From contig NC_081406.1 in the NCBI RefSeq assembly GCF_030272615.1, positions 400,100,939 through 400,164,938 of the forward strand: a stretch of DNA of 64,000 bases, written 5' to 3'. Position 1 is the first letter of the stretch. Each line of letters opens with the position of its first letter. The notes under the pieces were generated by a model. It did no database searches and was not told the DNA's origin. It saw only the letters and a list, made by a program, of their open reading frames with translations. A program made the translations under genes and the position numbers. This DNA is from Cryptomeria japonica. Lineage: Eukaryota > Streptophyta > Pinopsida > Cupressales > Cupressaceae. Below are positions 13,190 through 24,420 of this stretch, piece after piece.

Positions 13190-13595
13190 CAATTGTATTC
13201 CCTCGTGCGTTCGATTTGACTGTGAAAAAAATATTGTATGCTCTCATGGGTTTGATTTTAGTGTGAATAATTATTATATTCCCTCATGGGTTTGATTTTA
13301 ATGTGAAAAAATTATTGTATGCCCTCGTGTGTTCGATTTTACTATAAATAATTAGTGTATGCCCTCATGGGTTTTGTTTGACTGTGAAATAATTACTATT
13401 TGCCCGCATGGGTTCGATTTAACTATCCAAAAATAATTGTATGCCATGTTGTGTTTGATTTTACTTTCAAATAATTATTGTATGCCCTCACGGGTTTGAT
13501 TTTACCGTGAAATAATTACTATATGCTCTCACGGGTTTGATTTTACTGTGAAAAAATTATTGTATGACCTTGTGCTTCAATTTTATTATGAAATA
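13190..13595 (+). repeat. ~41-bp minisatellite, left part
   Basis: About nine units of the pattern TGCCCTCATGGGTTTGATTT followed by TACTGTGAAATAATTATTGTA, with substitutions in each copy. The array stops where the LINE begins and resumes after it at 20,543. Confidence 0.9.
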
Positions 13596-14032
13596 GGTGG
13601 GAATTAAAGTTACAGCCTAATGCAAAAATGGCGTGTGCACAGAGGATAGCGGACGGTCGAGCTAGGGTTTCGATGCCCTAGCTCATGTAGTCCTGCAGGT
13701 GTGTCTACGGGGGGCGGGTTGTGCAGGCATGGGGGGGGGGGCATGCAGGGGGAGTAGAGGCTAGGCAGGGTGCGGCTGAGGGTGTGGAGGGAGGTTTGGG
13801 GGGCTTCAGGTGGAGTCATGGTCATGAGCGACTAGGCTTCCAGATTGCGAGGAGCCGTGGGTTTTCTGGGGTGTTGGGGGGTCGTGGGTCTTCACGGGGG
13901 CAGGGGCTTCGGCTGCTTTTTTTTTTTTTTGGTGGCGCCTGGGAGGGGTGGGGTCATGGATGACATGCCTTCCCAAGCGGCCCTTTGAGGTGTGGGTCTT
14001 TCTTACCCTTGTACCATTTTTGTTGAATCTCG

Positions 14033-15375
14033 ATGGCAAGTTCTAGTGGTGAGGCCTCACAAGTTTCTCCCACCATGTATTTTCACACTGCAATGGGCTC
14101 AAAACCCTCTCTCCAAAGTATGAAGACTTTCAATAATAACCTTTTCTTATTTGAATCAGGTTCGGGGAGTGCTGGTAGTTCTCACATTATGAAGATTAAT
14201 GGTTACCTGGAGAGATACAATGAGAGGCCGAAGCTGGTTATTCCTCCTGAGTTGATAGCTGAAGACATTGAGTACTTTTCAAAACACTCGCTATATTGCA
14301 AGTTTTTGGGAATGAGGGTTTCTCTGCAGTTCTTGGAAAATTGGGCACAGAGGACTTGGGCACCGGAAGGGGAAATGGAGATTATGTTGCTGGCTAACAA
14401 CTATTTCATGGTTACTTTCAATTGCATGGAGGATCGCAATAGGGTCTTTGAAAGGGGCCTGTATTTTTACAACCATGTGGGGTTGTTCTTCAAAGCTTGG
14501 CATGCGGGGTTTAACCCCTCGGAGGAGCTCCCAAATTAGGTTCCTATGTGGGTTTGGTTACCATGTTTTCCTGTGGAATGTTGTCAGGAGGATGTGCTAC
14601 GGTTGCTGGCCGGACTGCTTGGGAAGCCAGTGGGATCTTCATCGCAAACCCTAGGGAGAAAGGTAATGACCTTTGCGCGTATCTGTGTTGAAATTGATCT
14701 TAGTAAACCTTAACCAGATGCTATAGATATGTGTGTGGGCTCTTACTCATGGGTTCAACAGCTAGATTATGAGACTTTACCTTTGCGATGTCATCTTTTT
14801 CATGAGTATGGTCATTTACAGCGTAAGTGCCCTAGATATAAACTGGTGGCAAACCAACCTCAACAGCCGACCCAGAGTCAAGATAGGGCTGATAAAAGAA
14901 AGGCTACTATGTCGGCCGAGGTAGTGGGTACTGATGATTTTGTCTCAGTTAAGACAAGGAACAGGAATCGAGGACAAAAGAGGTCCTTACAGGAGAGACA
15001 AGAGGAGGATATCTTTAACAAATTTGAGGTCTTGGATGACCTTAGTCAGCAGGAAGTGAATCTGGGGTCAACTCCATTGGACCAAGGTGCTTCAGGGGGG
15101 GTCCGGAAAGAGTTATTGAGGACTTTACCCAAGCATTGCAAGTGATTGGAAGTCAGCAAATGGAGATGGATCAAACAGTTGGGGTTCAATTGGGTCTCAC
15201 TCCTAGTTTGGAGGTGAATTTGGCTGGGGGGGAGGGATCTCCGATAGCCCTAAAATTGGAACCGGCTGGGGCTAAAAGTAATAAATCTTTCATTCACCTG
15301 GGTCTGCATCAGAAAGATATTAAGAAAAGTGTTACGGAATTGGTAGAAAGAAGGATTTGGATAAAATCAAATTGA
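14033..15375 (+). pseudogene. LINE ORF1: DUF4283 domain plus CCHC-like zinc knuckle
   Basis: ORF1 of plant L1 elements binds element RNA and forms the RNP. The ATG at 14033 starts MASSSGEASQVSPTM, and residues ~60-170 form a DUF4283 domain (KLVIPPELIAEDIEYF, KFLGMRVSLQFLENWA, LLANNYFMVTF). The same frame continues through TAG at 14537-14539 and TAA at 14711-14713 to the knuckle RCHLFHEYGHLQRKC. In that knuckle the second metal-binding Cys is replaced by Phe, so zinc binding is doubtful. A one-base slip in the G-run at about 15,094-15,101 moves the remainder (to TAA at 15375) into another frame. The tail is Gln/Lys rich and low in complexity, as is common. The family call is secure and the gene is clearly dead. 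Confidence 0.8.
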
Positions 15376-15448
15376 TGGGAGAGAATTTGGTTGAGTCAGG
15401 GTCAGTAAAGACTTTGGATTCTCACTTTTCCAATCCTCCTAAATTATT

Positions 15449-18400
15449 GTGCTCTCATGGAATGTAAAGGGCTTGAATAGTAGCCCTAGACAAAAAGTTG
15501 TTCAGGATTTGATGAGGAATCATTCTCCTAATGTCCTGTTCTTGCAAGAAACTAAACTCTCGGTGGAGAGTATGATGGATTTGGTGTTGAAGCTCTGGGG
15601 GCAAGGCGAGTGTCAGTGTATTAGGGCAGCAGGTTCCTCGGGAGGGGTTAGGGATCCCACAGATACTGAGAGGGGGGGTGAATCAGTATTTGACTAGTGA
15701 ATGGAATTTCTTAACTTAAAACATGTAGAACATAATATAACAATGTACTAGTATGCAAGAAATAATGCAATAAACAAAATCAAGAACATCCACATGAAAA
15801 GCACACCATAACACAAGATTTTAACAAGGAAACCCGGTGTAGGAAAAACCTCAGTGGGATTTGTGACCCACAATATTCACTCACTGGCCAATAAGAGAAT
15901 ATCACTTACAATAGGGGCATGCACATGCAGGAAGGCCAACTGCCTAGAGCTTACTGCTCAATGGGAAATCTCACTGACTTACAATGAGGATTATACAAAT
16001 CCAATATCTTGTACTGCTTTACAATAGCATCTTCAATGCCAGATTCAGTACTGGTTCCTGCTCTGTTCTTTACATATACCCCTCAACCTATATTTCGCAC
16101 AATAGGTCTACCTAATATTTTCCTTTTTGCTTACTTCTCCTCCTTCAAATGTCTACAATGATCTCTTTTATATATAAGAGTCTTTTTACAATTTGCCAAG
16201 TTGGCTTACACATTTTTACAATAATAAACAAAATATAATATAACAAAATCCTATCAGCCTCTATGTCGGTATACTTCCTTTCTTCTATGCTGGTGTTGGT
16301 GTGCTGAGTGCCGGTGTAGAGTGTGATCTGTTGATGCCGGTATAATGCCTTTGTCGGTGCCATAATATTGCACGGTTACCATCAATGACAAAACCTTCAA
16401 TCACATACAATGTCTCATTGGAGTGTACTTTTTCCAACAGGCTTGTCTTTGGAACCCCTCAAGGATTCACCCAATCTGGTGGGTGGCTTCCAGATCTTCG
16501 TTATCTGGGGTAGCCTTTAGTCTTGAGATCGGAGATCTTATTTTGTTTACCAATGTTTATACCCCTACCGACCTTCAGGGCAAGTAGAACTTATGGTCTC
16601 ACATTTCTTGTATGCGAAGGCTACTCCCTTTTCAACCTTTGGTTATGGCGGGAGATTTTAATGCTATCCTGGAGTTGAGTGAGAAGAAGGGGGGTGTCAT
16701 GAGGTTGGAGCTTTCTTCTTTCATTTTTTGGGATAGTATTTCATCGCTGTATCTTGTCAACATTAAGCCTAGTAATGGTTTGTTCACTTGGAACAACAGG
16801 AGGGTAGGGGAGTGTTGGATTGTAGAGAGGCTGGATCATTTTCTGGTTTCCAGTTTTTGGGTTGGTGGGGGGTGGTCCACTAGTTCGGAGATTCTTGACT
16901 GGTGAGGGTCAGACCATTGGCCCATCAAGCTATATTCTTCTTCTGCCCGGGTTGCTCGTTCTCCTTCATTCAAATTCCAACTTATGTGGCTTCGGGACCC
17001 TAATTTTCTGGCTATTATGGAGCAATGGTGGTAGAAGGGGAGATCAGCCTTTAGCACTGCTATGTACACTTTTTCCAAGAAGCTACAGTTTGTGAAGTTT
17101 CAACTTAAACAGGGGAATCGACAGGGTTTCGAAAACATTTTTCAAGCTAAGAAAGCTACCCAATCAGTGCTAAATGGCATCACCAGTGAAATCAGAGAGC
17201 ATGGTTTGTCAGAAACTTTGCTTAGAGAGGAGCATGGGGTTGTCAAGGCTTTAGAGGAATGGGAGCTCAGGGATGAAATTTACTGGAAATAGAGAGCTCG
17301 TATTGATTGGCTCCAGGTGAGCGATAAGAACACTTCTTTTTTTTTCAACTCTGTGAAAGCAAGACGTCATGGAAATTCCATTCTGGCTCTGGTTAATGAT
17401 AGAGGGGAGGTGTTATTATCCTTGCTAGAGATATCTAGGGAGGCTTTACAATATTTCTGATCTCTCTTCAGCAAGGATTCTCAGGGGGAAATGGAGGAGG
17501 AAAACCAAGTTCTTGCTTGCATTCCTTCTCTTGTTACTCGGGAGATGAATGAGCAGCTTATGGGCCCTATTGTGATGGAGGAGCTCGAGAGGATTGTTTT
17601 TCTCATGAGTAAAGGAAAATCCCCTGGACCAGATGGGTTCCCAGTTGAATTCTTTCAAGAGTTCTGGGATATCATCAAAATGGACTTACTAGAAGTAGTC
17701 CACGATTCCTACAATGTGATTTACAAGATCATCTCTAAGCTGATAGCAGAAAGGTTGAAGAAGTGTCTGGGGGAGGTCATCTCTGAGGAACAGAGCGGGT
17801 TTGGAGGAAGGGGGTCAAATTCTTGATGGTGTGGTCATTGCTACGGAGACCACTCATTCTATGGAAATCTCAAAGGAAAAAGCTATGTTTATCAAGTTGG
17901 ACATGGCCAAGGCTTATGATAGAGTTCGCTGGTCATTTCTCCAGAAGATCCTTAGGGCTTTTGACTATTCTGAGGAATGGATCCAGTGGGTTATGAGTGG
18001 AGTTACGTCCACCTCTTTCTCAGTGCTAATCAATGGTGATCATACATAGTTGTTTGGTGCATCTAGGGGCCTTCGTCAAGGGGACCCCCTCTCCCCTTAC
18101 TTATTTATTCTCCTGGCTGAGGGCTTGGGGAGGCTGATCAAGCATAATGTGGGCTTGGGGAGAATTTAGGGTTGGAGATGGGGTAATGACTTGCAGCCAC
18201 AGTCTCATTTGCAGTTTGTTGATGACACGGCCTTGATGGGACTTGCTTGGATCAGAGAAGTTATGAATCTGTGGAACATTCTGGATGTTTATCTAGCGGC
18301 CTCAGGTCAGATGATCAATGAAGATAAATCTTCTATCCTTTTCTTCAACACCCCTGGCACTATTCAAAGGAGGATTGCTCTTATCTTGAGATTCCAAGTT

Positions 18401-20440
18401 GGCTCTTTTCCCTTGACTTATTTGGGTATTCCTATCTCTCCTGGTAACCCCCCTCGGGAGTCATGGCAAGCTATCTTGGATAAATTCTTCTCGAAGGTTG
18501 ATCATTGGACTCATAGATGGTTATCATTTGCTAGGAGGGTTCAACTATTTCAGTTGGTGGTTCAGGCTCTTCCGACTTATCGTTGTATGCTTCAAGTGGC
18601 TCCTAAGTGGTTCTTGAAGAGTTTGGACTCTTTGGCAAGGCAATTCTTATGGGCAGGCAATCTATCCTCTTCTAAATGGACTCTGGTCAATTGGGACTTG
18701 GTGTGTAGCCCGAAGCAGTCGGGGGGGGTTGGTTTACGGTAGGCTATCTTATTCGGGGAGGCTCTGGTGGTCAAATTGTACTGGAGGTGGTGTGTTGAGA
18801 AGGATCATGGCTGGGCTAAGATTTTGGCTTACAAATATTTGTAGAGGATCCCAGTGCAGGAGGTCCCAAGATATCCACTTGAGGGAAAAGGCTCTATGAT
18901 TTTGTACACTCTCAAGAAGGGGGCCTCTCTCATTAAGGAAGGTCTCTTTTGGATTTGTAGGAGGGGGGAAGAGGTCCTTTTCTAGAACGACTCTTGAGAT
19001 GGGTACCCCCTTATCCTTGATCAGTTTCCTAATCTTGGGATCCTTAGCCAGAGGATTTTGGAGGCAGGGTGGTCAAGGGTGAGTGACTTCAAGGTTGTTT
19101 ATAGGTGTGAGCGGTTGGAGTTGGAGCGGTGGAAAGATCCTAATGAGTGGGCAGTTGCAGGGATGGAGGAAGAGTGTGCGGAGTTGCATAACATTCTAGC
19201 AAGTAGAAACTATAGTGGAATCAAGGGTTGGGATGGTCTTGCCTGGTCTCTGAATCCTAAGGGCATCTTTACCGTAGCTAGTAGTTATCGGGTTCTGTTG
19301 AACCAAAGATTGGAGGGGCAAGAGGTGCACTGGTGGAAACAAGTTTGGAACAATTCTTCTTGGTCGAAGTTCAATTGCTTCACTTGGACTCTGGCTTGGA
19401 ATAGATGCCTAACCTGGGATAATATTCGCAAGCGGGGATTCGATTCTTGGGGCCCTTGATGTGTGCTTTGTGTGGTAATGGGGAGGAAGATTCCTCACAT
19501 CTTTTCTTCAGATGCCCCCTTCTCTATGCTTATTTGGCATTACTGGTGGGGGGTGTGGAAGCGTCCTTGTGTTCACACAGATTCTCTGGTGGAGTTTTGG
19601 AGCAGTTTGGGCAGACCTCCTATCATGTCCCCCTTCCTCCAGACGGTCTGGTATGTTGGGCCCATTTTCATACTCTGGCAGATCTGGCTTGAGAGGAACA
19701 GAAGGATCTTTCGTGAGGCCAGACCGTTAGTGCAACAAGTGTGGAATAGAATTCTGGTTATGATTCGTGAGATGGTGGAAGCCAAATGTGATGTGAATTT
19801 TCCTTTATATAGGGATGAGGCAGATATTGTGAGTAGGTTTGGCTGGCAGGAGTTGTCTCCCATCTCCGCTTGTGTCAGAAGAGGTAGAGGCGCTTTGAAG
19901 AAGGTCCAAAGGGTGGGAAGGTGGAGACCCCCTTAGGATGAGTTTATCAAGATTAACATTGATGGCTCCTCCAGGGGTAACCCAGGCCCTGCAGGGGTTG
20001 GTGGTGTAGGTAGGAATTGTATGGGGGAGGTGGTTTTTTTCTTTTCGGTACATAAAGGGAGGCAATCTAATAATTTTATGGAGGGACTTTCTATTCTCTA
20101 TGCCCTGGAACGGACGTGGGAGCTGGGTAGAAGGAAGATTATTTGTGAATCAGATTCACAAATTATTGTTAATTTTTTGACAGAGAGGAAGGTGAGTGGG
20201 ATTCATTGGCAGCTAGCAGGGATTCTTCAGTAGATTCTTCGAATTGGTTTTTTAATGGAGCGGGTGTCTTTCATCCACATTCCTCGTGAATGGAATAGAG
20301 CAGCTGATTGTTTGGCTAAGTGGGCTTTGGAACATGACAATGATTGGAAAATTGAAGGATGGGAGCATCTTTCCCAGGACTATTGTCAGGACTTGCAGAA
20401 AATTTTTGCTGAGGACATGGATAGTTATGATGTTGGCTGA
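15449..20440 (+). pseudogene. LINE ORF2: endonuclease, reverse transcriptase, zf-RVT, RNase H
   Basis: ORF2 nicks target DNA and copies element RNA at the nick. The endonuclease starts with LSWNVKGLN and FLQETK (15,449-15,645), is broken by an LTR fragment, and resumes with AGDFNAIL (GDFN at 16651-16662) and SDHWPIK. The RT has [33 protein letters not shown] and an FVDD active site (18215-18226) in place of the usual FADD. The zf-RVT part (about 19,330-19,540) shows CALCGNGEE and HLFFRC. RNase H follows with INIDGSSRGNPG (Asp codon 19961-19963), CESDS and IPREWNRAADCLAKWA, ending with TGA at 20440. In-frame stops include 16585, 16903, 17290, 18047 and 19934; frame changes lie near 17,800, 19,460 and 19,555. 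An in-frame deletion at about 17,710 removes the RT segment that normally carries the RPISL motif. Confidence 0.85.
15648..16439 (-). mobile_element. LTR fragment (copia-like family) inserted in the LINE endonuclease
   Basis: Read on the minus strand it begins TGTTGG at 16439 and ends with the CACCCCCCCTCTCA-type tract (GAGAGGGGGGGTGAATCAG on the plus strand, about 15,669). It shares ordered words with the LTRs at 54,955-56,064 and 63,331 onwards: GGAAGGCCAAC, CCTAGAG, ACTGCTCA, CTCACTGA and the AAAACC...CAGTGGGA motif. No clean target duplication was found and no coding sequence accompanies it. Removing it rejoins the LINE endonuclease coding sense, so it entered after the LINE was in place or was carried by its source copy. 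Confidence 0.65.
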
Positions 20441-20542
20441 TCTTGGTCTGGGCCTGAGGCTCTTTTTTGAGGCCTCGGGGCTTTGGCCCTCCTTGTAATT
20501 TTTGTGTCTATGTTTCAATAAATTTTTTACCCCTTTTATTCA

Positions 20543-20925
20543 AATTTTATTATGAAATAATTAGTGTATGCCCTCATAGGTTCGTTTTTACTGTGAAATA
20601 ATTTATGAATACCCTCATGGGTTCGATTTTACTATGAAATAATTACTGGTTACCCTCATGAGTTCAAATTTACTATGAAATAATAATTGTTTGCCCCCGT
20701 GGGCTTGATTTTACTGTGAAATAATTATTGTATACCCTCATGGGTTTGATTTTACTATGAAATAATTAGGGTATGCCCTCATGGGTTTGATTTTACTATG
20801 ACATAATTATTGTATACCCGCATGGGTTTGATTTTACTACAAAAAAAATACTATATGCTCTCATGGGTTCGATTTTACTGTTAAAAAATTATTGTATGCC
20901 CTCTTGGGTTCACTTTCCATATTCT
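20543..20925 (+). repeat. ~41-bp minisatellite, right part
   Basis: About eight further units of the array seen at 13,190-13,595. Isolated units recur at 21,250-21,290, 21,430-21,490 and 21,672-21,712. Confidence 0.9.
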
Positions 20926-20936
20926 TTTGATTTCAT

Positions 20937-21665
20937 AATGCATATTTGTATACACATGTGTACAGATGTATATACACATATACCTCTATCAAATAAATAC
21001 TATATACATATGTATACACATACATGCAGATGTATATACATGTACCTTTGTATATACATCTGTATACACATTTATTCTCGTGTATATATGGGCATATACA
21101 GTTGTATATGCATGCATAAAACTGTATACCTTTGCATACACCTGTATACCTTTGTATACACATGCATAAATCTGTATACTGTATACACATGTATACCTCT
21201 ATATACACCTATATATAGTTGTATACACATGTATAACTATATCAAATAAATACGGTATGCCCTCATGGGTTTGATTTTACTATATGCCTCCAGGTAGCAT
21301 CCACCACTATATTCTTCCTACATGTTTGTATGTTCAATGAATTTAGTTTGACAATATTGTTATAAGTCCAGGTTTAAATATATATTGTTAATTGTATAAC
21401 TCCATATGGCATGAGTCCAGGTTTACTGTTCATCATGCTCTCATGGGTTTGATTTTACTATATGCATAATTATTGTATGCCCTCTTGGGTTCGCTTTCCA
21501 TGCTCTTTATTTTCATATTATTTTGATTTCATAATACATATTTGTATACATATGTATATACATGTATATCTTTGCATACATTTGTATACACATATATACA
21601 TTTGTATACACATGTATACATCTGTATACACCTATATATAGTTGTATACACATGTATAACTCTAT
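20937..21665. repeat. GTATAC/GTATACAC-rich arrays with interspersed modules
   Basis: Two arrays (about 20,937-21,245 and 21,540-21,665) of words such as GTATACACATGTATAC and TGTATATACAT. They alternate with a module containing CATATTCTTTTGATTTCATAAT and one containing CCAGGTAGCATCCACCACTA. The same order appears inverted at 59,389-59,893. The ORFs in all frames here are products of the repeat and are not genes. Confidence 0.85.
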
Positions 21666-21761
21666 GAAATAAATATTGTATGCCCTCATGGGTTTGATTT
21701 TACTATATGCATCCAGGTAGCGTCTTCCACTCTATTCTTCCCACATGTTTGTATGTTCAAT

Positions 21762-21981
21762 GATTTCAGTTTTAAGGCTCAATGACAACTACTTATGCAT
21801 GGCAGCCTACACTTGTACATGGTTGAGGGTGGGAGTGAAAGGGGACTTGATATATCAATTTTCCCCACACTCCTAACTTTAAAGGTAACATGTCTAGCGG
21901 GCCCACGTGCATAGATGCTTATAATTAGGTGTTATTTTCATTTTGCAATTTGATATTTTTTTATATTTTTATGTTTCAGTG
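21762..21981 (-). repeat. right inverted repeat arm
   Basis: Reverse-complement partner of 12839-13053. Its outer edge (GTTTCAGTG) is followed after a few bases by the TATATG/CA microsatellite. Confidence 0.7.
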
Positions 21982-21989
21982 ATATCATA

Positions 21990-22016
21990 TACCTATATGT
22001 ATATGTATACATGTAC

Positions 22017-22057
<41 letters not shown>

Positions 22058-22145
22058 TGGTATATGTATATGTCATATATACATATACGTATACGTATAT
22101 GTATATACATATGTGTATATGTATATATATATATATACATATATG

Positions 22146-22237
<92 letters not shown>

Positions 22238-22251
22238 CATGTACATATATG
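21990..22251. repeat. compound (TATATG)n/(AT)n/(CA)n microsatellite
   Basis: Includes an AT run at about 22,024-22,051 and an uninterrupted CA run of nearly 80 bp from about 22,148. The last five bases (ATATG, 22247-22251) are the target duplication of the LTR element that follows. Confidence 0.95.
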
Positions 22252-23732
22252 TGTAGACGTATAAAAATGACCATATTCCTAAATGAATATTTTATGTTCA
22301 TTTCTCTATTTGATTAAATCCAATTTAATTAAATTATCCACATTCCTCTATTTAATTAAATAAATTACTCAATTTATTTAAATTAAATTCACTATATCCA
22401 TTTAATGAATAAATCATTTTATTCATTTAAATCCCCCTAGCCACTTTTAATTAAATTCAAATTTAATTAAATAGTTATCCTAAATTGAATAAATCTAATT
22501 TATTTAATTTCTCCAAATTACAACCAAATTGAATGAAATTCTTTATTTCAATTAAATCCTATTATCTCTTCATCCACTTGCAAAATCCCAAACCCCTTCC
22601 TAATCCCTTCTAGAATCTTCTAATCGATTCTAATTAACCTAACCCTCCTCTAAACTTTGTCACATCCCTAAGCAAAGGGAGGTCACTTCTCAAATGACCC
22701 AAAGTCTTGGATAACCATTGAAGGTTTTCAACCTTCAACCACCAAAACCCTTAAAGTCTTTGAAAACCATTGAAGGCTTCCAACCTTCAACCAACCACTT
22801 AATCCCCAAAGTCTCCAATAACCATTAATGGTTATTTCAAACCCTCCCACATGGTTAAAACATTTGTTTTGACTCAACCTCTATCCAACCCAAGGGTCTC
22901 ATCAGGCCATTAATGCTTTGACGATGATTACCTCTTAATCATTTGCACAAAGGTTTATCCTTGGATTAACTCCTAATCCAGTGGGTAAGCCTAACTTAGA
23001 CTTGACCCTTAGCCTTTAGATAACCATGAGGTCTTCTCAAGCCTTTAATGCCTCCAACCTCTTCTCTCAACCCAATCCTATGTTGACACTTGTCACCATT
23101 TCATTGGTGCCAATTGTGCACATGGATCCCCAACTTTCAAACCTGGCCCTTGATTAAACCTTTCAATCCTGACCATCCATTGCCCTGTTTTTGCTATAAA
23201 TAGAGCTCTCATTCCTCCATTCTTAACAATCATTTTTCAAATTTGAAGCATTATACTTATACTCAAATACTTTCAAGCTTTTTCATCATCTTTATGCTCA
23301 TCATTTAGCCTCTTTTAGATCATAAATTAGACTAATATGCATGCTTAGATTACTTTCTTTATCATTTTAGTTCAATCATAGACTAAATATACTATGCTAG
23401 GATAGTATTCATACTAATCTTGTCATCTTATAGTTAGTTTATTGCATTTTAGCATCATACATAGCTTCATATCTATTTCATACTAAATCAATCAAAAGCA
23501 TCTCTCGTTCTCATATTTGCCATCCCTAAACCATTTTGCTCAGTAATCTGAGAGCAAAAACGTTGGTTTGAGGGACATTGTGAGATAGAGAACCATGGGA
23601 CCCTCCTTGGGAAGCTGAGTAACACATCGTTACTCCATAGCTTGCATCAAGAAGTCCTGTGTGTGTGTGTGGACTAGTTATTTTACATATTTTCACATTT
23701 TAAGTTTTATTCGCCCACTTTTCCCACATACA
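22252..23732 (+). repeat. 5' LTR (1481 bp)
   Basis: Starts TGTAGACGT, ends CCCACATACA. The front half is AT-rich with TTTAATTAAAT words; the middle has CCAACCTTCAACC repeats; the 3' part carries the TATA box and transcribed R/U5. It has four extra bases (CCAA) near 22,792 relative to the 3' LTR. Confidence 0.95.
23195..23202 (+). promoter_or_regulatory. TATA box of the 5' LTR
   Basis: TATAAATA, 943 bp into the LTR, in the context GCTATAAATAGAGCTC. The copy in the 3' LTR is at 32151-32158. Transcription is expected to start about 30 bp downstream. Confidence 0.7.
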
Positions 23733-23765
23733 TTTCTAGCGCCCACCGTGGGGCCCGAACCCCAA
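23733..23765 (+). other. primer-site region after the 5' LTR
   Basis: The sequence following the LTR contains AGCGCCCACCGTGGGGCCCG, a G/C-rich stretch next to the LTR end as expected for a primer-binding site. It differs from the TGGTGAACCCGAC site used by the elements at 8.0 and 34.8 kb. The matching tRNA was not identified. Confidence 0.5.
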
Positions 23766-23821
23766 TAACACATCGGTTTTTGAAATTAATCATTTTTGCA
23801 AGTCCGCGGGAAACAAGAATC

Positions 23822-24360
23822 AGCGCGTCGAAAACATACATTGGCGCTTCCGCTTAACAGTCTAGCGCTTCTAGCCTACTGTTTAGCACGTGGGCTCTCT
23901 GTTTTAGCGCGTGAAGACCTTTTCTTAGCGCATGATTTTGTTTAACAATTTTTCCTGTAGGTCTCGACACGGGCATAACACAGAGTAGCGCATCGACCCA
24001 ACAGATTAGCGCATCCAATCCACTGTTCAGCGCGTGGAGACCATCATCTAGCGTGTGCAGTTAAAACATTAGCGCATGATCTCCGTTAAGTTTTTCCAGT
24101 AGGCCTCAACGCGGAAACAAAACAGAGTAGCGCATCCGGTTAACAGCCTAGCGCATCTAGTCCACTGTTTAGCGCATGGAGTCTATCATCCAGCACATGA
24201 AGTCAATCTTTTAGCGCATCAAAACACTAATATTTTCTTGTAGGTATCAACGCGGGAGAAAAACAGAATAGCGCATCGGGAAAACAGCTTAGCGCATTGG
24301 GGGCGCATAATAGCGCGTAGGGGATTTTTCTTAGCGTATAGACATCATTTCTTAGCGCAT
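23822..24360 (+). repeat. AGCGC-motif leader array
   Basis: About sixteen copies of an AGCGC core, mostly (T)TAGCGCATC or (T)TAGCGCGTG, spaced roughly 20-45 bp apart with variable sequence between, in a noncoding leader. It is a spaced motif array and not a true tandem repeat. Four related TAGCGCTT motifs occupy the same leader position in the element at 34.8 kb. Confidence 0.8.
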
Positions 24361-24420
24361 AGAGTTGGCAGAGCCAAAAATTTATGACAGAGTCAAAAAT
24401 TAGGCTTGTGGGAGGCATAA

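Larger units (their letters stand above)
13596..20542 (+). mobile_element. L1-type LINE, inactive, with 17-bp target duplication
   Basis: The element contains a 5' leader, a DUF4283/zinc-knuckle ORF1 and an ORF2 with endonuclease, reverse transcriptase, zf-RVT and RNase H parts in the order usual for plant L1-clade elements. It is flanked by AATTTTATTATGAAATA at 13579-13595 and 20543-20559. Because the target is a minisatellite that contains similar words, part of this match could be the array itself, but the array is interrupted exactly here. The 3' end is TTCAATAAATTTTTTACCCC without a long poly(A) tail. A ~0.8-kb LTR fragment interrupts the endonuclease region. Many in-frame stops and several frameshifts show it is inactive. 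Confidence 0.85.
12839..21981. mobile_element. inverted-repeat-bounded minisatellite block (foldback-like element), split by a LINE
   Basis: The left arm (12839-13053) and right arm (21762-21981) are imperfect inverted copies of each other, about 215 bp. Shared words include ACTTGATATATCAA, CTCCTAACTTTAA, CATGTCTAG and CTTATAATTAGGTGTT, in the same order on opposite strands. Between them lie a ~41-bp minisatellite, GTATAC-rich microsatellite DNA and a recurring CCAGGTAGCGT...TTGTATGTTCAATGA module. A LINE has inserted at 13595/20543; without it the block would be about 2.2 kb. No ORF belongs to the block itself. Part of the interior matches sequence just upstream of the pogo-like transposase at 59.4 kb, so it may be a non-autonomous DNA element. 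The target site duplication was not resolved because the right edge runs into a microsatellite. Confidence 0.6.

Noticed and set aside
13721-14039. Gly-rich and basic ORFs in the LINE leader
   Set aside because: GC-rich 5' leader of the LINE; the real ORF1 begins at 14033.
20863-21249. ORFs on both strands across the GTATAC-rich arrays
   Set aside because: Tyr/Ile/His/Cys repeats created by the array in every frame; no protein-like composition.
21943-22317. ORFs with poly(Thr-His) or poly(Cys-Val) across the CA run
   Set aside because: Direct translation of a (CA)n microsatellite.
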